A stretch of DNA of 63,425 nucleotides, from positions 1 through 63,425 of the forward strand of contig CAZNTU010000008.1 in the NCBI GenBank assembly GCA_964575975.1, in the 5' to 3' direction. The notes below the pieces were generated by a model. That model was not told where the DNA came from. It was given only the letters and a program-made list of their open reading frames with translations, and ran no database searches. This document shows, piece after piece, positions 45,074 through 54,353 of the stretch (its first letter is position 1; each line of letters begins with the position of its first letter). This DNA is from G963674505 sp964575975 (GTDB lineage Bacteria; Desulfobacterota; Desulfobacteria; Desulfobacterales; SKZT01). Made by a program: the position numbers and the translations under genes.

Positions 45074-47863
45074 ATGGAAACGCTGCAAGATTTGTCGGAA
45101 CGGCTCTCGGATTTCGGTCGGAAACCATTCCTGATAAAGATGGGAAAAACGGGTCGAAAGACGCATTCCTGCGCGGAAATGTCGTCGATAGCCGGCCGGG
45201 TGGCAGCGGGGCTGATTCGGCAAGGCGTTCGTCCCGGCGATGTCGTGGGTCTTTTCGCTCCCGTGGGTTTCGAATGGATCGCGGTGTGCCTTGGAGCACT
45301 CCGCGCCGGAGCCGTAGTCATGCCTTTGGATTCGCAGCTCGAGAAAAGTGCGCTGGCCGGCATCTTAACCGACGGCTCCCCGCGTATGATGTTCACTGTG
45401 AAAGGCCGGCAAGAGCGGTTGAGAGCGGCGGGGCCCGAGGGACTCGGTCTTTGTCTGCTCGACGGGGACGATCGGGACGCGGAAAACTGGAAGAATCTTC
45501 TCGAAAAAGGTCGGACAGATTTGCCCGACATCGGGACGGACAGTCTCGCCGCTTTGTTTTATACTTCCGGAACCACAGGTCCTCCCAAAGGAGTTCCATT
45601 GACCCACGGCAATCTCGCCTTTCAAATCGATACGGTGCGCGAAACCGGTTTGGTCGAATCCGACGACCGTATGCTTCTGCCGCTTCCGCCCCATCACGTA
45701 TACCCTTTCGTCATAGGAATCCTCGCCCCTGTTTCTCTAGGGATAGCCGTCGTGCTTCCCTATTCGATGACCGGTCCGCAAATGGTGCGGGCGATGCGGG
45801 AGGGAGAAATCACATTGCTTTTAGGAGTGCCGAGGCTTTACGATGCCTTGTTATCGGGCATTGTCTCCCGAATCGAATCCAATGCGATCGCCGCGCGGCT
45901 TTTCGACAGCTGGTTGCGCGCGGAAATCGCCTTTCGAAAAAAAGGCGGATCGGGGTTGGGCAAATGGCTGATGACGCCTCTTCGACGGCGGTTCGGCCCC
46001 AGGTTGCGGATCATGGCGTCGGGCGGCGCGCCTTTGGCCCCCGAGCTTGCCATGAAACTGGAAGCTTTCGGTTGGAACGTGGCGGTCGGTTACGGCTTGA
46101 CCGAAACCTCTCCCCTCCTGACAATCAGAATGCCGGGCGAAAACCGCCACGCCAGCGTGGGACGCCCGGTCAAAGGAGTGCGGATCAGCATCGATCCCGA
46201 AGCGATCCCGGATTCCGGCGAGAAAAAATCCCCGAAAAAAGAGGGTGAAATTTTGGCGAAGGGTCCGAACGTTTTTTCCAGCTATCGGAACATGCCCGAC
46301 AAGACCGACGAGGCGTTCGCCCACGACGGGTGGTTTCGCACGGGGGACATGGGTTTCCTGGACGACGACGGATACTTGTACGTGACCGGTCGCGTTTCCA
46401 CTCTTATCGTCACCAGGGGCGGAGAAAACATTCAGCCCGACGATATCGAATCCCGTCTTTCGGAACACCCCGCAATCCGGGAGGCAGGCGTTTTGCAGCT
46501 CGAAGACGGAACATTGGCCGCCGTGATCGTGCCGGAACCAAAAGAACTCCGGACCCGGGAAAAGCAGGATGCACAGGATGCAAGCGAGATCGTGCGACGC
46601 GCTATCAACGAAATATCGCGGGAGCTTCCCTCGTATCAGCGAGTCAACGATTTCTCCATCGTTCGAACGCCTTTGCCGCGCACGAGACTGGGCAAGATCC
46701 GACGTCATCTTTTAGCCGAGGTTTTCCGGCGGGCAAAGCAGGAGCAAGCTTCGCCGGAACGGAGGTCCGGCCCCCTCCCGATTTCGGAAATGGCGGTCCA
46801 AGACCGCGAACTTCTGGAAAACCCCGCCGCGAGAAAGGTCTGGAACTGGCTGGCCGAGCGCTACCGGAACCGGAGACTTTCTCCGGACGCCGATCCCGAC
46901 CTGGATCTGGGGATCGATTCCCTGGAATGGCTGAACATCACCTTGGAAATCCGCAGGCTTGCCGGTATCGAACTGGAGGAGGAATCCATCGGCCGAATCG
47001 ATACTGTAAGGGACTTGCTCGAAATCGTCTCCGAGAAATCGGCCGGAGGCGAGGCGGTTTCCCTGGAATCGCCCTTGGAAAACCCGGAAAGGTCGCTCAC
47101 GAGCGAGCAAATGCGCTGGCTCGAACCGTTGAGCCCTTTGGAGCGTTATCTTGGAAAGGGAATATTCGCAGTAGTCCGCCTGGTCGCCGAACGAATCTTC
47201 AAGCTTCGAACCGAAGGCGTCGAAAATCTGCCTTCGGAAGGACCTTTTGTAATCACCCCGAACCATGCGAGCTACCTGGATCCGTTTGTACTTGCCGCCG
47301 CAATTGGTTTTCGAAGGGTCCGCCGGCTGTTCTGGGCCGGTTGGACCGGGGCCGCTTTCCGAAATCCGTTCTTTCGGTTTTTCAGTCGCTTGTCGCAAAC
47401 CGTGCCGGTCGATCCCGAAAAGGGAATGATTTCCAGCATGGCTTTCGGAGCCGCCGTGTTGAACCGCAAAAAGGGACTCGTGTGGTTTCCGGAGGGACGG
47501 CGTTCGCCCGACGGACGGCTTCAGCCGTTCAAGAGCGGCGTGGGCGTATTATTGGAGCATACGCGCGCGCCGGTGGTTCCGGCTTTCATATTGGGGACGG
47601 AAAGGATTCTGCCCCCGGGGAAAGCGATCCCCCGCTTGGATTCGATTGTCGTGGCTTTCGGACAGCCGCTTGATCCGGCGGAATTGGCGCGCGACGGGCA
47701 AGGCGAGGAAGAAGAAAGGAATAATCAAGAGGCAAACGGAACATTCGAGAAGGAAGGAGAAAACAAGGAACGTATCGTTTCGGCCCTGCGCGAACAAGTG
47801 GCCAAACTGGGGGCGGAAATGCGATCGCGAGCCGCAACCGGCAAAAACGCAAGATTTGGATAG
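45074..47863 (+). CDS. Acyl-CoA/ACP synthetase - ACP - PlsC acyltransferase fusion
   Basis: 929 residues in three modules. Residues 1 to about 560: AMP-forming synthetase with YTSGTTGPPKGVPLTHGN, SGGAPLAPELAMKLE and TGDMGFLDDDGYLYVTGR. About 590 to 660: an acyl-carrier-type domain with DLGIDSLEW, whose Ser carries phosphopantetheine. About 700 to 929: PlsC acyltransferase with NHASYLDPF and WFPEGRRSPDGR. It resembles Aas-type proteins, which recycle lysophospholipids, but with an extra carrier domain. Cytoplasmic or membrane-associated; intact. Confidence 0.88.
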   Translation: METLQDLSERLSDFGRKPFLIKMGKTGRKTHSCAEMSSIAGRVAAGLIRQGVRPGDVVGLFAPVGFEWIAVCLGALRAGAVVMPLDSQLEKSALAGILTDGSPRMMFTVKGRQERLRAAGPEGLGLCLLDGDDRDAENWKNLLEKGRTDLPDIGTDSLAALFYTSGTTGPPKGVPLTHGNLAFQIDTVRETGLVESDDRMLLPLPPHHVYPFVIGILAPVSLGIAVVLPYSMTGPQMVRAMREGEITLLLGVPRLYDALLSGIVSRIESNAIAARLFDSWLRAEIAFRKKGGSGLGKWLMTPLRRRFGPRLRIMASGGAPLAPELAMKLEAFGWNVAVGYGLTETSPLLTIRMPGENRHASVGRPVKGVRISIDPEAIPDSGEKKSPKKEGEILAKGPNVFSSYRNMPDKTDEAFAHDGWFRTGDMGFLDDDGYLYVTGRVSTLIVTRGGENIQPDDIESRLSEHPAIREAGVLQLEDGTLAAVIVPEPKELRTREKQDAQDASEIVRRAINEISRELPSYQRVNDFSIVRTPLPRTRLGKIRRHLLAEVFRRAKQEQASPERRSGPLPISEMAVQDRELLENPAARKVWNWLAERYRNRRLSPDADPDLDLGIDSLEWLNITLEIRRLAGIELEEESIGRIDTVRDLLEIVSEKSAGGEAVSLESPLENPERSLTSEQMRWLEPLSPLERYLGKGIFAVVRLVAERIFKLRTEGVENLPSEGPFVITPNHASYLDPFVLAAAIGFRRVRRLFWAGWTGAAFRNPFFRFFSRLSQTVPVDPEKGMISSMAFGAAVLNRKKGLVWFPEGRRSPDGRLQPFKSGVGVLLEHTRAPVVPAFILGTERILPPGKAIPRLDSIVVAFGQPLDPAELARDGQGEEEERNNQEANGTFEKEGENKERIVSALREQVAKLGAEMRSRAATGKNARFG

Positions 47864-47872
47864 CCGAAACGT

Positions 47873-48385
47873 CTATGTTTTTGAAACATTGGAAAGAATA
47901 TCCGCCGACTCCTCCCTGCCGGATTTGGGGATCACGCTGAATTCTCCGTCCGTCTCCAGAACGATCGCCTGGACGTCGGACAGGCTTCCAAAGGAATTGT
48001 TGCGCACCGTCTGCAAAATTTCCTCTTCCGTGATTCGTTCGGACCTCATGGCGCTTCGCAGGTATTGGCCGTCGTGGTAAAGAAGTCTGGGTTCTCCTTT
48101 TATAAACGTCCTGATCTCCCTGGAATTCATCGAAAGCCAGGAAATCAGATACTGGAGGGAAAAGAGAAGGACGAAAGCGAGCATTCCCTCGACGAACGCC
48201 ACTTCCGGGGAGAGAACAATCGTGGCCAGGATCGAGCCGATGGCGACGTTGATCACGAAATCGAAAGCGTTCATCTTCGCGAGGGTCCGCTTGCCATAGC
48301 TCCGCAAAAGAAAAATAAGGGCGGTATAGGCAATGACGCCCACGAAAAAAACTTTAAAAAGAGGTATCCATCCTTCGAACAACAT
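47873..48385 (-). CDS. DUF421 (YetF-like) membrane protein
   Basis: 170 residues. About three N-terminal membrane helices (VFFVGVIAYTALIFLLRSYG) and the conserved motif KMNAFDFVINVAIGS, then a soluble DUF421 domain (LLYHDGQYLRSAMRSERITE, EILQTVRNNSFGSLSDVQAI). Members are linked to sporulation or stress, function unknown. A GGAAAGGAG site precedes ATG 48385. It converges on the acyltransferase fusion with nine bases between. Confidence 0.85.
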   Translation of the reverse strand: MLFEGWIPLFKVFFVGVIAYTALIFLLRSYGKRTLAKMNAFDFVINVAIGSILATIVLSPEVAFVEGMLAFVLLFSLQYLISWLSMNSREIRTFIKGEPRLLYHDGQYLRSAMRSERITEEEILQTVRNNSFGSLSDVQAIVLETDGEFSVIPKSGREESADILSNVSKT

Positions 48386-48730
48386 ATTCGGCTCCTTTCC
48401 TTTCTTTCCTTTTGCCTGGATAATCCCGACCGATGTTTCTCCATCTCCAAATCGTTCCATATTTACCAGGCGTCTGCCGAGGGTGCAATCGGGTGGATTG
48501 CGTAGGCCTCGCTCCGAATCGCCGTATTGGCGATGTTGGCGCAAATAGGGTGCTTGTAGGTTGAAAATACCAAGTATTGCCCGTGTTCATGCCGAAGCGC
48601 TTTTCTTATTTTATACGAACGTGGGCTCGGGTAAAGGACTGAACTCGGACTATCGCGGTTGCAACGGCGAAGTTGCTGTCCAAATCGAATATTCGTTCAT
48701 TAAACTTTCAGACCGGGAGGATTTCGGAAA
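48386..48730. other. Intergenic stretch, no gene seen
   Basis: About 345 bases with no supported gene. It should contain divergent promoters for the DUF421 gene and the small membrane protein, but none is clear. Confidence 0.4.
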
Positions 48731-48994
48731 ATGGATCAAAGAAGAGGCACGACGGCCACGTTATCTATCATCGCCGCCATCGGCGGCTATTTTCTGACTT
48801 TTTCGGGTTTTCCGGTGCTTGGATTGATCACCGGCGTCGTATCTCTTCCGTTGGGAATAACCGGATTGATCATAGCCGCGTCCCCTAAAATAAGCGGGGC
48901 CATCATCAGCATATTCGCCATACTTCTGGGCGCGGGCGCCGTAGTAGCGGGAATTCTGGGCGTTTTTGGAGTCATTATGGCGAAACCGCTTTGA
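48731..48994 (+). CDS. Small three-helix membrane protein
   Basis: 87 residues, very hydrophobic with glycine-rich helices (ATLSIIAAIGGYFLTFSGF, VVSLPLGITGLIIAASPK, IFAILLGAGAVVAGILGVF). It has a good GGGAGG ribosome binding site. No family function is known. Confidence 0.7.
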   Translation: MDQRRGTTATLSIIAAIGGYFLTFSGFPVLGLITGVVSLPLGITGLIIAASPKISGAIISIFAILLGAGAVVAGILGVFGVIMAKPL

Positions 48995-49018
48995 CAGTCT
49001 CCGTGTGGGCGGACTTCT

Positions 49019-49726
49019 TCAATATGTTTCGTAGATCAAATATTCCTTGCGGTTGAATCGTCTTTGAACAAAGCGAGATACATTGCGGACGGGAATGCCC
49101 CCGGACGTCCGTCCGGCGGGAGAACCGTTGTGGGCGTGGCCGTGGAAAACGACGTCTACCCCGTGGCGCTCCACTGCGTCGGCCAAGAGCGAGGACCCCA
49201 AAAAGGGAAAAAGCTCCGGCGACTCTCCCTCTAAGGTGTCTTTTATGGGAGAGTAGTGCATGACCGCGATCTTGCGGTCGGTTTTGAGTGTTTCCAAGGC
49301 CTTTTCCATGCGGACGACTTCGTCGATGCTCGTCTGCACGAAGGTTTTAATGGCCCGTTCCCCGAAGGGCTGGACCCGGCGGTTCAAAAAGCCGCCGCCG
49401 AATCCCTTGGCGCCTACGAAACCTACGCCGTCTACTTCGCACGTGGTGCAGTCCAGCACGCAAATATCGCTTCCGGTCATCATGTTCGTCAGAAGGTCCG
49501 CCTGGTCGTTTTCATGGTCGTGGTTGCCGACTACGGCGATAATCGGCAAGTTTACCGTTTTCAGTTCCTCCAGAAGAACATCCATCTCCTCCACGAGGCC
49601 GACGTTGGTCAAGTCGCCAGCCAAAATCAATATGTCCGCCTCTTTTTCCACCCCTTCGAAAAGGCGCGAAAACTCGCCTTTCGATTTGGTTTTGCAGTGC
49701 AGGTCTCCAATAGCGGCAATTCTCAT
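49019..49726 (-). CDS. Calcineurin-like metallophosphoesterase
   Basis: 235 residues starting MRIAAIGDLHCK. The metal-binding motifs are visible: GDLHC, LAGDLTN, VGNHDHEND and the late VVFHGHAHNGSP. Such enzymes hydrolyse phosphodiesters or phosphoesters. The ATG at 49726 lies two bases past the stop of the HPF/cold-shock gene, so the two are co-transcribed; a TTG at 49732 is another possible start. Confidence 0.85.
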   Translation of the reverse strand: MRIAAIGDLHCKTKSKGEFSRLFEGVEKEADILILAGDLTNVGLVEEMDVLLEELKTVNLPIIAVVGNHDHENDQADLLTNMMTGSDICVLDCTTCEVDGVGFVGAKGFGGGFLNRRVQPFGERAIKTFVQTSIDEVVRMEKALETLKTDRKIAVMHYSPIKDTLEGESPELFPFLGSSLLADAVERHGVDVVFHGHAHNGSPAGRTSGGIPVRNVSRFVQRRFNRKEYLIYETY

Positions 49727-49728
49727 AC

Positions 49729-50349
49729 TCAAGGTTTCCAGCCTTCCGGCTGCTCCACGTTGGTATCCGGGGTCCGAGCTGCACGGACTCCCGGCTTGTC
49801 TACTATTTGCACAGTGCTGGCCTGGGGACCTTTCTCCCCGGCGCTCGGAAAATAGCGAACCCCGGAACCGATTTTCAGGCGCTCGAAATCGTCGCGCAGA
49901 ACGCTGTTCCTATGGAAGTAAAGTTCCTGCCCTTCGGAAGTTCTGATAAATCCGAAGCCTTCTTCCGGAAACAAACGCACCACGTAGCCCACAAGCTCCT
50001 GCATCGGGTGCGTTTTCACGTCGCCCTGCTGCTTTTCCTTCAATTTGATCAATTGTTTGCGAAGCGCGTTGAAGGCATCGTTGATCGTGGTCTGGAGACG
50101 ATCGTGCATTTCGCCCTCGCTGTTTTCGCGCCGGACGACCAGTTCGTGTCCCGGCGGGACACGTGTCACTATCCGAACTCGGTAAGGGCTTCCGGTTCGC
50201 TGGAATTCCTGCGTTTTTTCCAAGGCAATCCGACAACTGATGACGCTGTCGTGGATTTCGTCCAGCTTGGCCGCTTTTTCAAGAATCAGCCGTTCGATCG
50301 CATCGGTTTTCTCGATGCCGCGATATGTAATTTCAGGCGGTACTCTCAT
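49729..50349 (-). CDS. HPF/RaiA-like ribosome factor fused to a cold-shock domain
   Basis: 206 residues. The first about 105 residues resemble ribosome hibernation factors (ITYRGIEKTDAIERLILEKA, GHELVVRRENSEG). After a short linker, residues 120-190 form a cold-shock RNA-binding domain (GYVVRLFPEEGFGFIRTSEG, ELYFHRNSVLRDDFERL, VRYFPSAGEKGPQAST). This combination is known in some proteobacteria and would tie ribosome inactivation to RNA binding under stress. It is upstream of the metallophosphoesterase. Confidence 0.85.
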   Translation of the reverse strand: MRVPPEITYRGIEKTDAIERLILEKAAKLDEIHDSVISCRIALEKTQEFQRTGSPYRVRIVTRVPPGHELVVRRENSEGEMHDRLQTTINDAFNALRKQLIKLKEKQQGDVKTHPMQELVGYVVRLFPEEGFGFIRTSEGQELYFHRNSVLRDDFERLKIGSGVRYFPSAGEKGPQASTVQIVDKPGVRAARTPDTNVEQPEGWKP

Positions 50350-50433
50350 GGTAGGTTCCTTTCTTGTCTTGCCGGTTCATATATGGCCGATTGGTTCCGC
50401 GGCGATGAAAATGAAAATATTCTCGTTTTTCGC

Positions 50434-50877
50434 TCAATCGTTCGGATTTCGGGGCCACAGGTCGATCAGTTCTTTGGGCATCATGGAAACGATATCCTTA
50501 ATTTCGTCTTCGGAAACACGATGCCTCAGAAGTTTAAAGACGGCCCTGGTCAATTGCTCGTAGTCGATGTTCAAAGCGTCGTCGGCCATTATTAACCGTA
50601 CCCGCTCGAAAAAATCATCCTTGCGGCTAACTTTCCAGGGAGTGTCGGAAAGTTTCCATCCTTCGTAATAAATCCCCCTAACAAGCATGGGCAGTTGCGC
50701 ACCCAAATGAACGGCTTCCTCGGGCGTCAAACGGTCGCGCAACGAATGCAATGTCGCGCGCAATCCTTTATAGGCCATTTGCCTGTCCGCCCAGGCCATT
50801 TCGTACATAAGATCGTGCAACCATTCGTGAGTTTCGTGGACCGTACGGTCGAATACTGCCAACCCCGTAGTGCTCAT
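50434..50877 (-). CDS. DUF2267 protein
   Basis: 147 residues. It matches DUF2267: FDRTVHETHEWLHDLMYEMA near the start, LRATLHSLRDRLTPEEAVHL and AQLPMLVRGIYYEGWKL. A strong AAGGAGG site precedes ATG 50877. DUF2267 proteins often occur with stress or ribosome-hibernation genes, as here. Molecular function unknown. Confidence 0.85.
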   Translation of the reverse strand: MSTTGLAVFDRTVHETHEWLHDLMYEMAWADRQMAYKGLRATLHSLRDRLTPEEAVHLGAQLPMLVRGIYYEGWKLSDTPWKVSRKDDFFERVRLIMADDALNIDYEQLTRAVFKLLRHRVSEDEIKDIVSMMPKELIDLWPRNPND

Positions 50878-51113
50878 GGAAAACCTCCTTGTCGCTTGAA
50901 ATCGTTTCGCGGACTTTACTTTACGCCGCGATGAAAATTCGCGATTCGTTCCTCCAGCCTGCATGCATAGCATAGACTATGAGGAGCGTTCTCATTACGG
51001 TAAACCTGATCGGACGCGGGTGAAATGGAGAAACGACCGTATTTGGGCGGATATTGACGCTTATATGTTCATCGAAGTAAAATAGCCTTCCTGTTTGCGT
51101 GCCAAGCATCCGA

Positions 51114-52259
51114 TCACACTTCGGCCGTATCCGGCCCTGTCCAGTTCAATGGCATGGTCAAGGTAAACATGCTGCCCTTTCCGGGCGCGCTTTCGACTTG
51201 GAACCTGCCGCCTAAAAGGTGCGCCCGCTCGCGAATGCTGAACAGGCCGAAACCGGAAGTTTTTTCGTTTTTTCCGAAATGTTCGGGAAGAAATCCAACT
51301 CCCGAGTCGCTGACGCAAAGTTCTACGCCTTCCGCCGAACTCGAAAGCTTCACGCGCGCCGTGTCGGTCCCGGCGTGCTTGACCACGTTGAAAAGGTATT
51401 CCTGGGCACTGCGGAAAAGGAATGCCCTGAGTTGCATCTGCGCGGGTTCCGCGTCTATTCGAGCGTCCACGGTCACGCGCAATCCGTAGAGTTGATTCAT
51501 CCGGTCGGCCAACCATTTCAAGGAAGTCGCCATGTCCCTTTTTTTCAAAATGGGCGGGCTCAAGTCGTGCGACAGGCTTCTAGACTTGCCTATGGCCATT
51601 TCCACCAGTTCCACGATTTCCTCGACCGGTTTCGAAATGCCGTCCTTGCGGATTCGTCCGGGGAAAACCTCCAATTGGAACTTGATGGCGACCAGCAACT
51701 GCTGGAGATCGTCGTGGAGAATCTGGGCCAGGCGATTCCGTTCCCGCTCCTCCGCCTCCGTCAATTCCAAGGCGAGCCTTCGCAACTGCCGGGCCCGGCT
51801 CGACAATTGCTTCAGCAAGTCTCTGGTCTCGTACTGTCGCATGCGGCTCCTGACCGCCGCTCTGATCGAACTGACGAACGAAACCACCTGTATCGGCCGT
51901 TGCAGCAAAGTGGCGTTGCTTCGTCGCGCAAGGTCCTCCAAGTAGCGCGGCAATCCCCTTTCGCCCTTGAAAATCACCAATGGAAGGTCCGACCACTGCG
52001 GCTGGAGCTCCAGCTTGGCCTGCAATCTTTCGGCCGCTTCTTCGTTTACGGCTTCGACCGCCATCACGACGGGGCCGCTGTCGGAATCGAGGCGGCGCAT
52101 CAGATCGGAAAACGATTGGCAGGCGAGGCTGGCGATATTCGCCCGCCGCAGTATTTCGCAGGACAGTTCCGCGTCGCGTCCCGTAGGCGCGATCACAACA
52201 ACGGCCAAATCGTCGTTTTCCTCGATCGTTTTTTTAGAATCGATAGTCGGTTGGCTCAC
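51114..52259 (-). CDS. Histidine kinase with N-terminal degenerate receiver (KaiC-linked)
   Basis: 381 residues. The N-terminal about 130 residues have a receiver-like strand-helix pattern (LAVVVIAPTGRDAELSCEIL) but MAVEAVNEEA replaces the phospho-acceptor Asp. A HisKA_3 dimer domain follows with LAQILHDDLQQLLVAI, then a HATPase domain (VELCVSDSGVGFLPEHFG, TSGFGLFSIRERAHLLGG). GTG 52259 overlaps the KaiC-like gene by 26 bases. It should work with the KaiC-like protein, somewhat as SasA does with KaiC, but lacks a KaiB-like domain. Confidence 0.8.
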   Translation of the reverse strand: MSQPTIDSKKTIEENDDLAVVVIAPTGRDAELSCEILRRANIASLACQSFSDLMRRLDSDSGPVVMAVEAVNEEAAERLQAKLELQPQWSDLPLVIFKGERGLPRYLEDLARRSNATLLQRPIQVVSFVSSIRAAVRSRMRQYETRDLLKQLSSRARQLRRLALELTEAEERERNRLAQILHDDLQQLLVAIKFQLEVFPGRIRKDGISKPVEEIVELVEMAIGKSRSLSHDLSPPILKKRDMATSLKWLADRMNQLYGLRVTVDARIDAEPAQMQLRAFLFRSAQEYLFNVVKHAGTDTARVKLSSSAEGVELCVSDSGVGFLPEHFGKNEKTSGFGLFSIRERAHLLGGRFQVESAPGKGSMFTLTMPLNWTGPDTAEV

Positions 52260-53751
52260 TTGACTCTCCCCTGTCGAGCAATCTTCCCATGTCTCCGACA
52301 AATTCGGGACTTCCGGTAAGCAATCCCCTGAATTGACGCAAAGGTTCGCCCACACGAATGCCGCCTTGGGTTATTTGAAGCTCCCGTATGGTCTTTTCGT
52401 GATCGCCGTACCGTTTCTTGAGCACCGATATGCAGCGACATATCGTTCCCCCGGCCTCGAAATTGCGCATCAGTACCACCGTGTCCGCGATATAGCTTGC
52501 ATCGACGTCGATTTCCTTCTCGACCAGAAATCCCTGCGCCGCCACGATCAACAGCGTCAGAACTCCGCTCCCGGATAGAAAGCTCAGCAGTTCGTGCATT
52601 TGGATCATCAATTGGCGATGCTCGGTCATGGCGTTGAAGTATCCGTTGAGGCTGTCGATGACCAGAACCTTCATCCCATGCTCGTCGACGGTATGGCGGA
52701 TATTGTGCGCGAACTCGCCGGGGGTAAGTTCCCCCACGTGTACTTGGCGCAAATCCACCAAGCCTTTCTCGACATGTCCTTTCATATCCATCCCCAGACC
52801 CGAAGACCGCCGGAGAAAAGTCTGGCGCCGTTCGTCGAAGCAATAAATGACGGAGCGTTCTCCCCGTTTGGCGGCGGCATCGGCGTACAGGCTGGCCAGC
52901 GTGCTTTTGCCAGCTCCGGTTGTTCCGGTGATCAGGGTGGCGGTGCCTTCCTCCAATCCCCCGCCGAACAATCGATCCAATTCCGGAATGCCGCTGGAAA
53001 TCAAGCCCCACTCCGGCCGGCGGGCGAAATGGGGCACTTCGGTACGCGGGAATACTTCGATGCCCCCGGTTCGAAGTCGAAAATCGTGAATTCCGCCTAC
53101 AAAATCCATGCCCCGCATTTTGGTCACGTCGATCCATCGGCGGGGTTCTCCGAAATAGGGTCGGTGCATGCCCATTTCCAGCACGCCATGGACCATGGTC
53201 TGAATCGAATCCAGATCGATCGTCGTGGTGTTGCTTGCCGTGAAAATCGTAGTGCAGCCGATGTTCGATAGTCGTCCTTTGAGTTTCAGGATTTGCCGCC
53301 GAAACTGGTAGAGATTGTCCACCAGGATGCTCAGTTCCGTGATGGAATCGAACACCATCCGCTGAGGCTCGAACCGGTCCACGGCTTGCATGATGGCGTC
53401 GGTCACCTCGTGCAGTTCCACGTCCGCCGTGCTGAAGAAACTCTGCTCTTCTATGGAGGTTTCCTTGATTTTCTCGGGCAATTCGAGAAGGTCCACTCCA
53501 TCGAGAGACCATCCGTGAGAGGCAAGAACCATCTCCAGTTCCGCGCGCGTCTGCAGCAGCGATGCGTATAGCACCCGCTGGCCCTGCCGGACGCCCTCCA
53601 AAAGAAACTGGAAACCCAGCGTGGTCTTTCCGACTCCCGGACCGCCGTGGACGAGATAGGTCATGTTTTCGGGAAAACCGCCGTCGAGGACGTGGTCGAG
53701 CCCCTCTATTCCCGTGCTCGCCTTCTCTTTTCCGAACACACTTTCCGCCAT
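52234..53751 (-). CDS. KaiC-like double-domain ATPase
   Basis: 505 residues, two tandem RecA-like domains. Domain 1 has Walker A GGPGVGKTTLGFQFLLEG and VFDSITELS. Domain 2 has GTTGAGKSTLASLYA and VLVIDSLNGYFNAM. Near the KaiC autophosphorylation site the sequence reads DASYIADTVVLM, so a Ser remains but the neighbouring Thr of cyanobacterial KaiC is Tyr. No kaiA or kaiB is nearby. Such proteins probably act as signalling ATPases. The stop overlaps the kinase start. Confidence 0.88.
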   Translation of the reverse strand: MAESVFGKEKASTGIEGLDHVLDGGFPENMTYLVHGGPGVGKTTLGFQFLLEGVRQGQRVLYASLLQTRAELEMVLASHGWSLDGVDLLELPEKIKETSIEEQSFFSTADVELHEVTDAIMQAVDRFEPQRMVFDSITELSILVDNLYQFRRQILKLKGRLSNIGCTTIFTASNTTTIDLDSIQTMVHGVLEMGMHRPYFGEPRRWIDVTKMRGMDFVGGIHDFRLRTGGIEVFPRTEVPHFARRPEWGLISSGIPELDRLFGGGLEEGTATLITGTTGAGKSTLASLYADAAAKRGERSVIYCFDERRQTFLRRSSGLGMDMKGHVEKGLVDLRQVHVGELTPGEFAHNIRHTVDEHGMKVLVIDSLNGYFNAMTEHRQLMIQMHELLSFLSGSGVLTLLIVAAQGFLVEKEIDVDASYIADTVVLMRNFEAGGTICRCISVLKKRYGDHEKTIRELQITQGGIRVGEPLRQFRGLLTGSPEFVGDMGRLLDRGESSEPTDYRF

Positions 53752-54176
53752 TCCTTGTCTCTCCTTTTAAACGCGGAGTTTAACGAAAATGTCGATTAAA
53801 ACGGCACCCTCGCAATTGCGTCCTGTCGAGGCTTCGGATGATCGGGCGATCGTTGCCGCCGCGATTCCGCCTTTACACGCGGTAAAACTGCCGGACAAGC
53901 GGGTACAGCAAACGGGAAGTTCGAATGAACGCAGGTTTTCGGTATTCGGAGCATGGCCACATAGGTCGGGATTTCGCGCTTTATCGACTCTGCAATCTTT
54001 CGGTTTACATTGTAATATGCGCACGGGCTAAGTCAAATATGTACACGGGTTTGCGCATGCATTATCCGAGCAAGCATCCCATAGCTTGCTTTTTTCATTG
54101 ATCGAGCATATACAAAGGGAGTTGCGTTATAAATGATCGCCGCTTGACAATAAATCGGAGTTTCGGCTTTACAATA
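53752..54176. other. Intergenic stretch with a direct repeat
   Basis: About 425 bases with no supported gene. It includes the left copy of a 15-base direct repeat at 54030. It separates the KaiC-kinase operon from a pair of small conserved genes. Confidence 0.4.
54030..54044 (+). repeat. 15-base direct repeat, left copy
   Basis: AAGTCAAATATGTAC recurs exactly at 54854-54868, 824 bases away, bracketing two small genes. TGCGC-type motifs lie on both sides of each copy. It could be a recombination scar or integration footprint. Confidence 0.5.
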
Positions 54177-54350
54177 ATGAATAGGTTCCGAAAATTGCAA
54201 GAGACATATGGGTTTGGAAATTGGCGGAAAATGAAAGGGATCGCGCACATTTGCCTGTCGACTGGGAGAATACGCTTAGCCGAACTGCATTGGTACGAAG
54301 CGCACGGTATTGGAAGAATAGAAATAAAGCGTAAACGATATTTGGAGTAA
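54177..54350 (+). CDS. Small conserved hypothetical protein (first of pair)
   Basis: 57 residues starting MNRFRKLQETYGFGNWRKMK and ending AHGIGRIEIKRKRYLE. I recall the pattern YGFGNWRKxKGxA...HWYEAHGIGRxExKxKRYL in many proteobacteria, always with a partner like the next gene. Function unknown. ATG 54177 is two bases after a TTTACAAT stretch. It is 3 bases before the partner. Confidence 0.65.
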   Translation: MNRFRKLQETYGFGNWRKMKGIAHICLSTGRIRLAELHWYEAHGIGRIEIKRKRYLE

Positions 54351-54353
54351 TGT

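Noticed and set aside
54144..54175. TTGACA and TACAAT before the small gene at 54177
   Set aside because: The 20-base spacer is too long and the -10 box would touch the start codon, so it is not a credible promoter.
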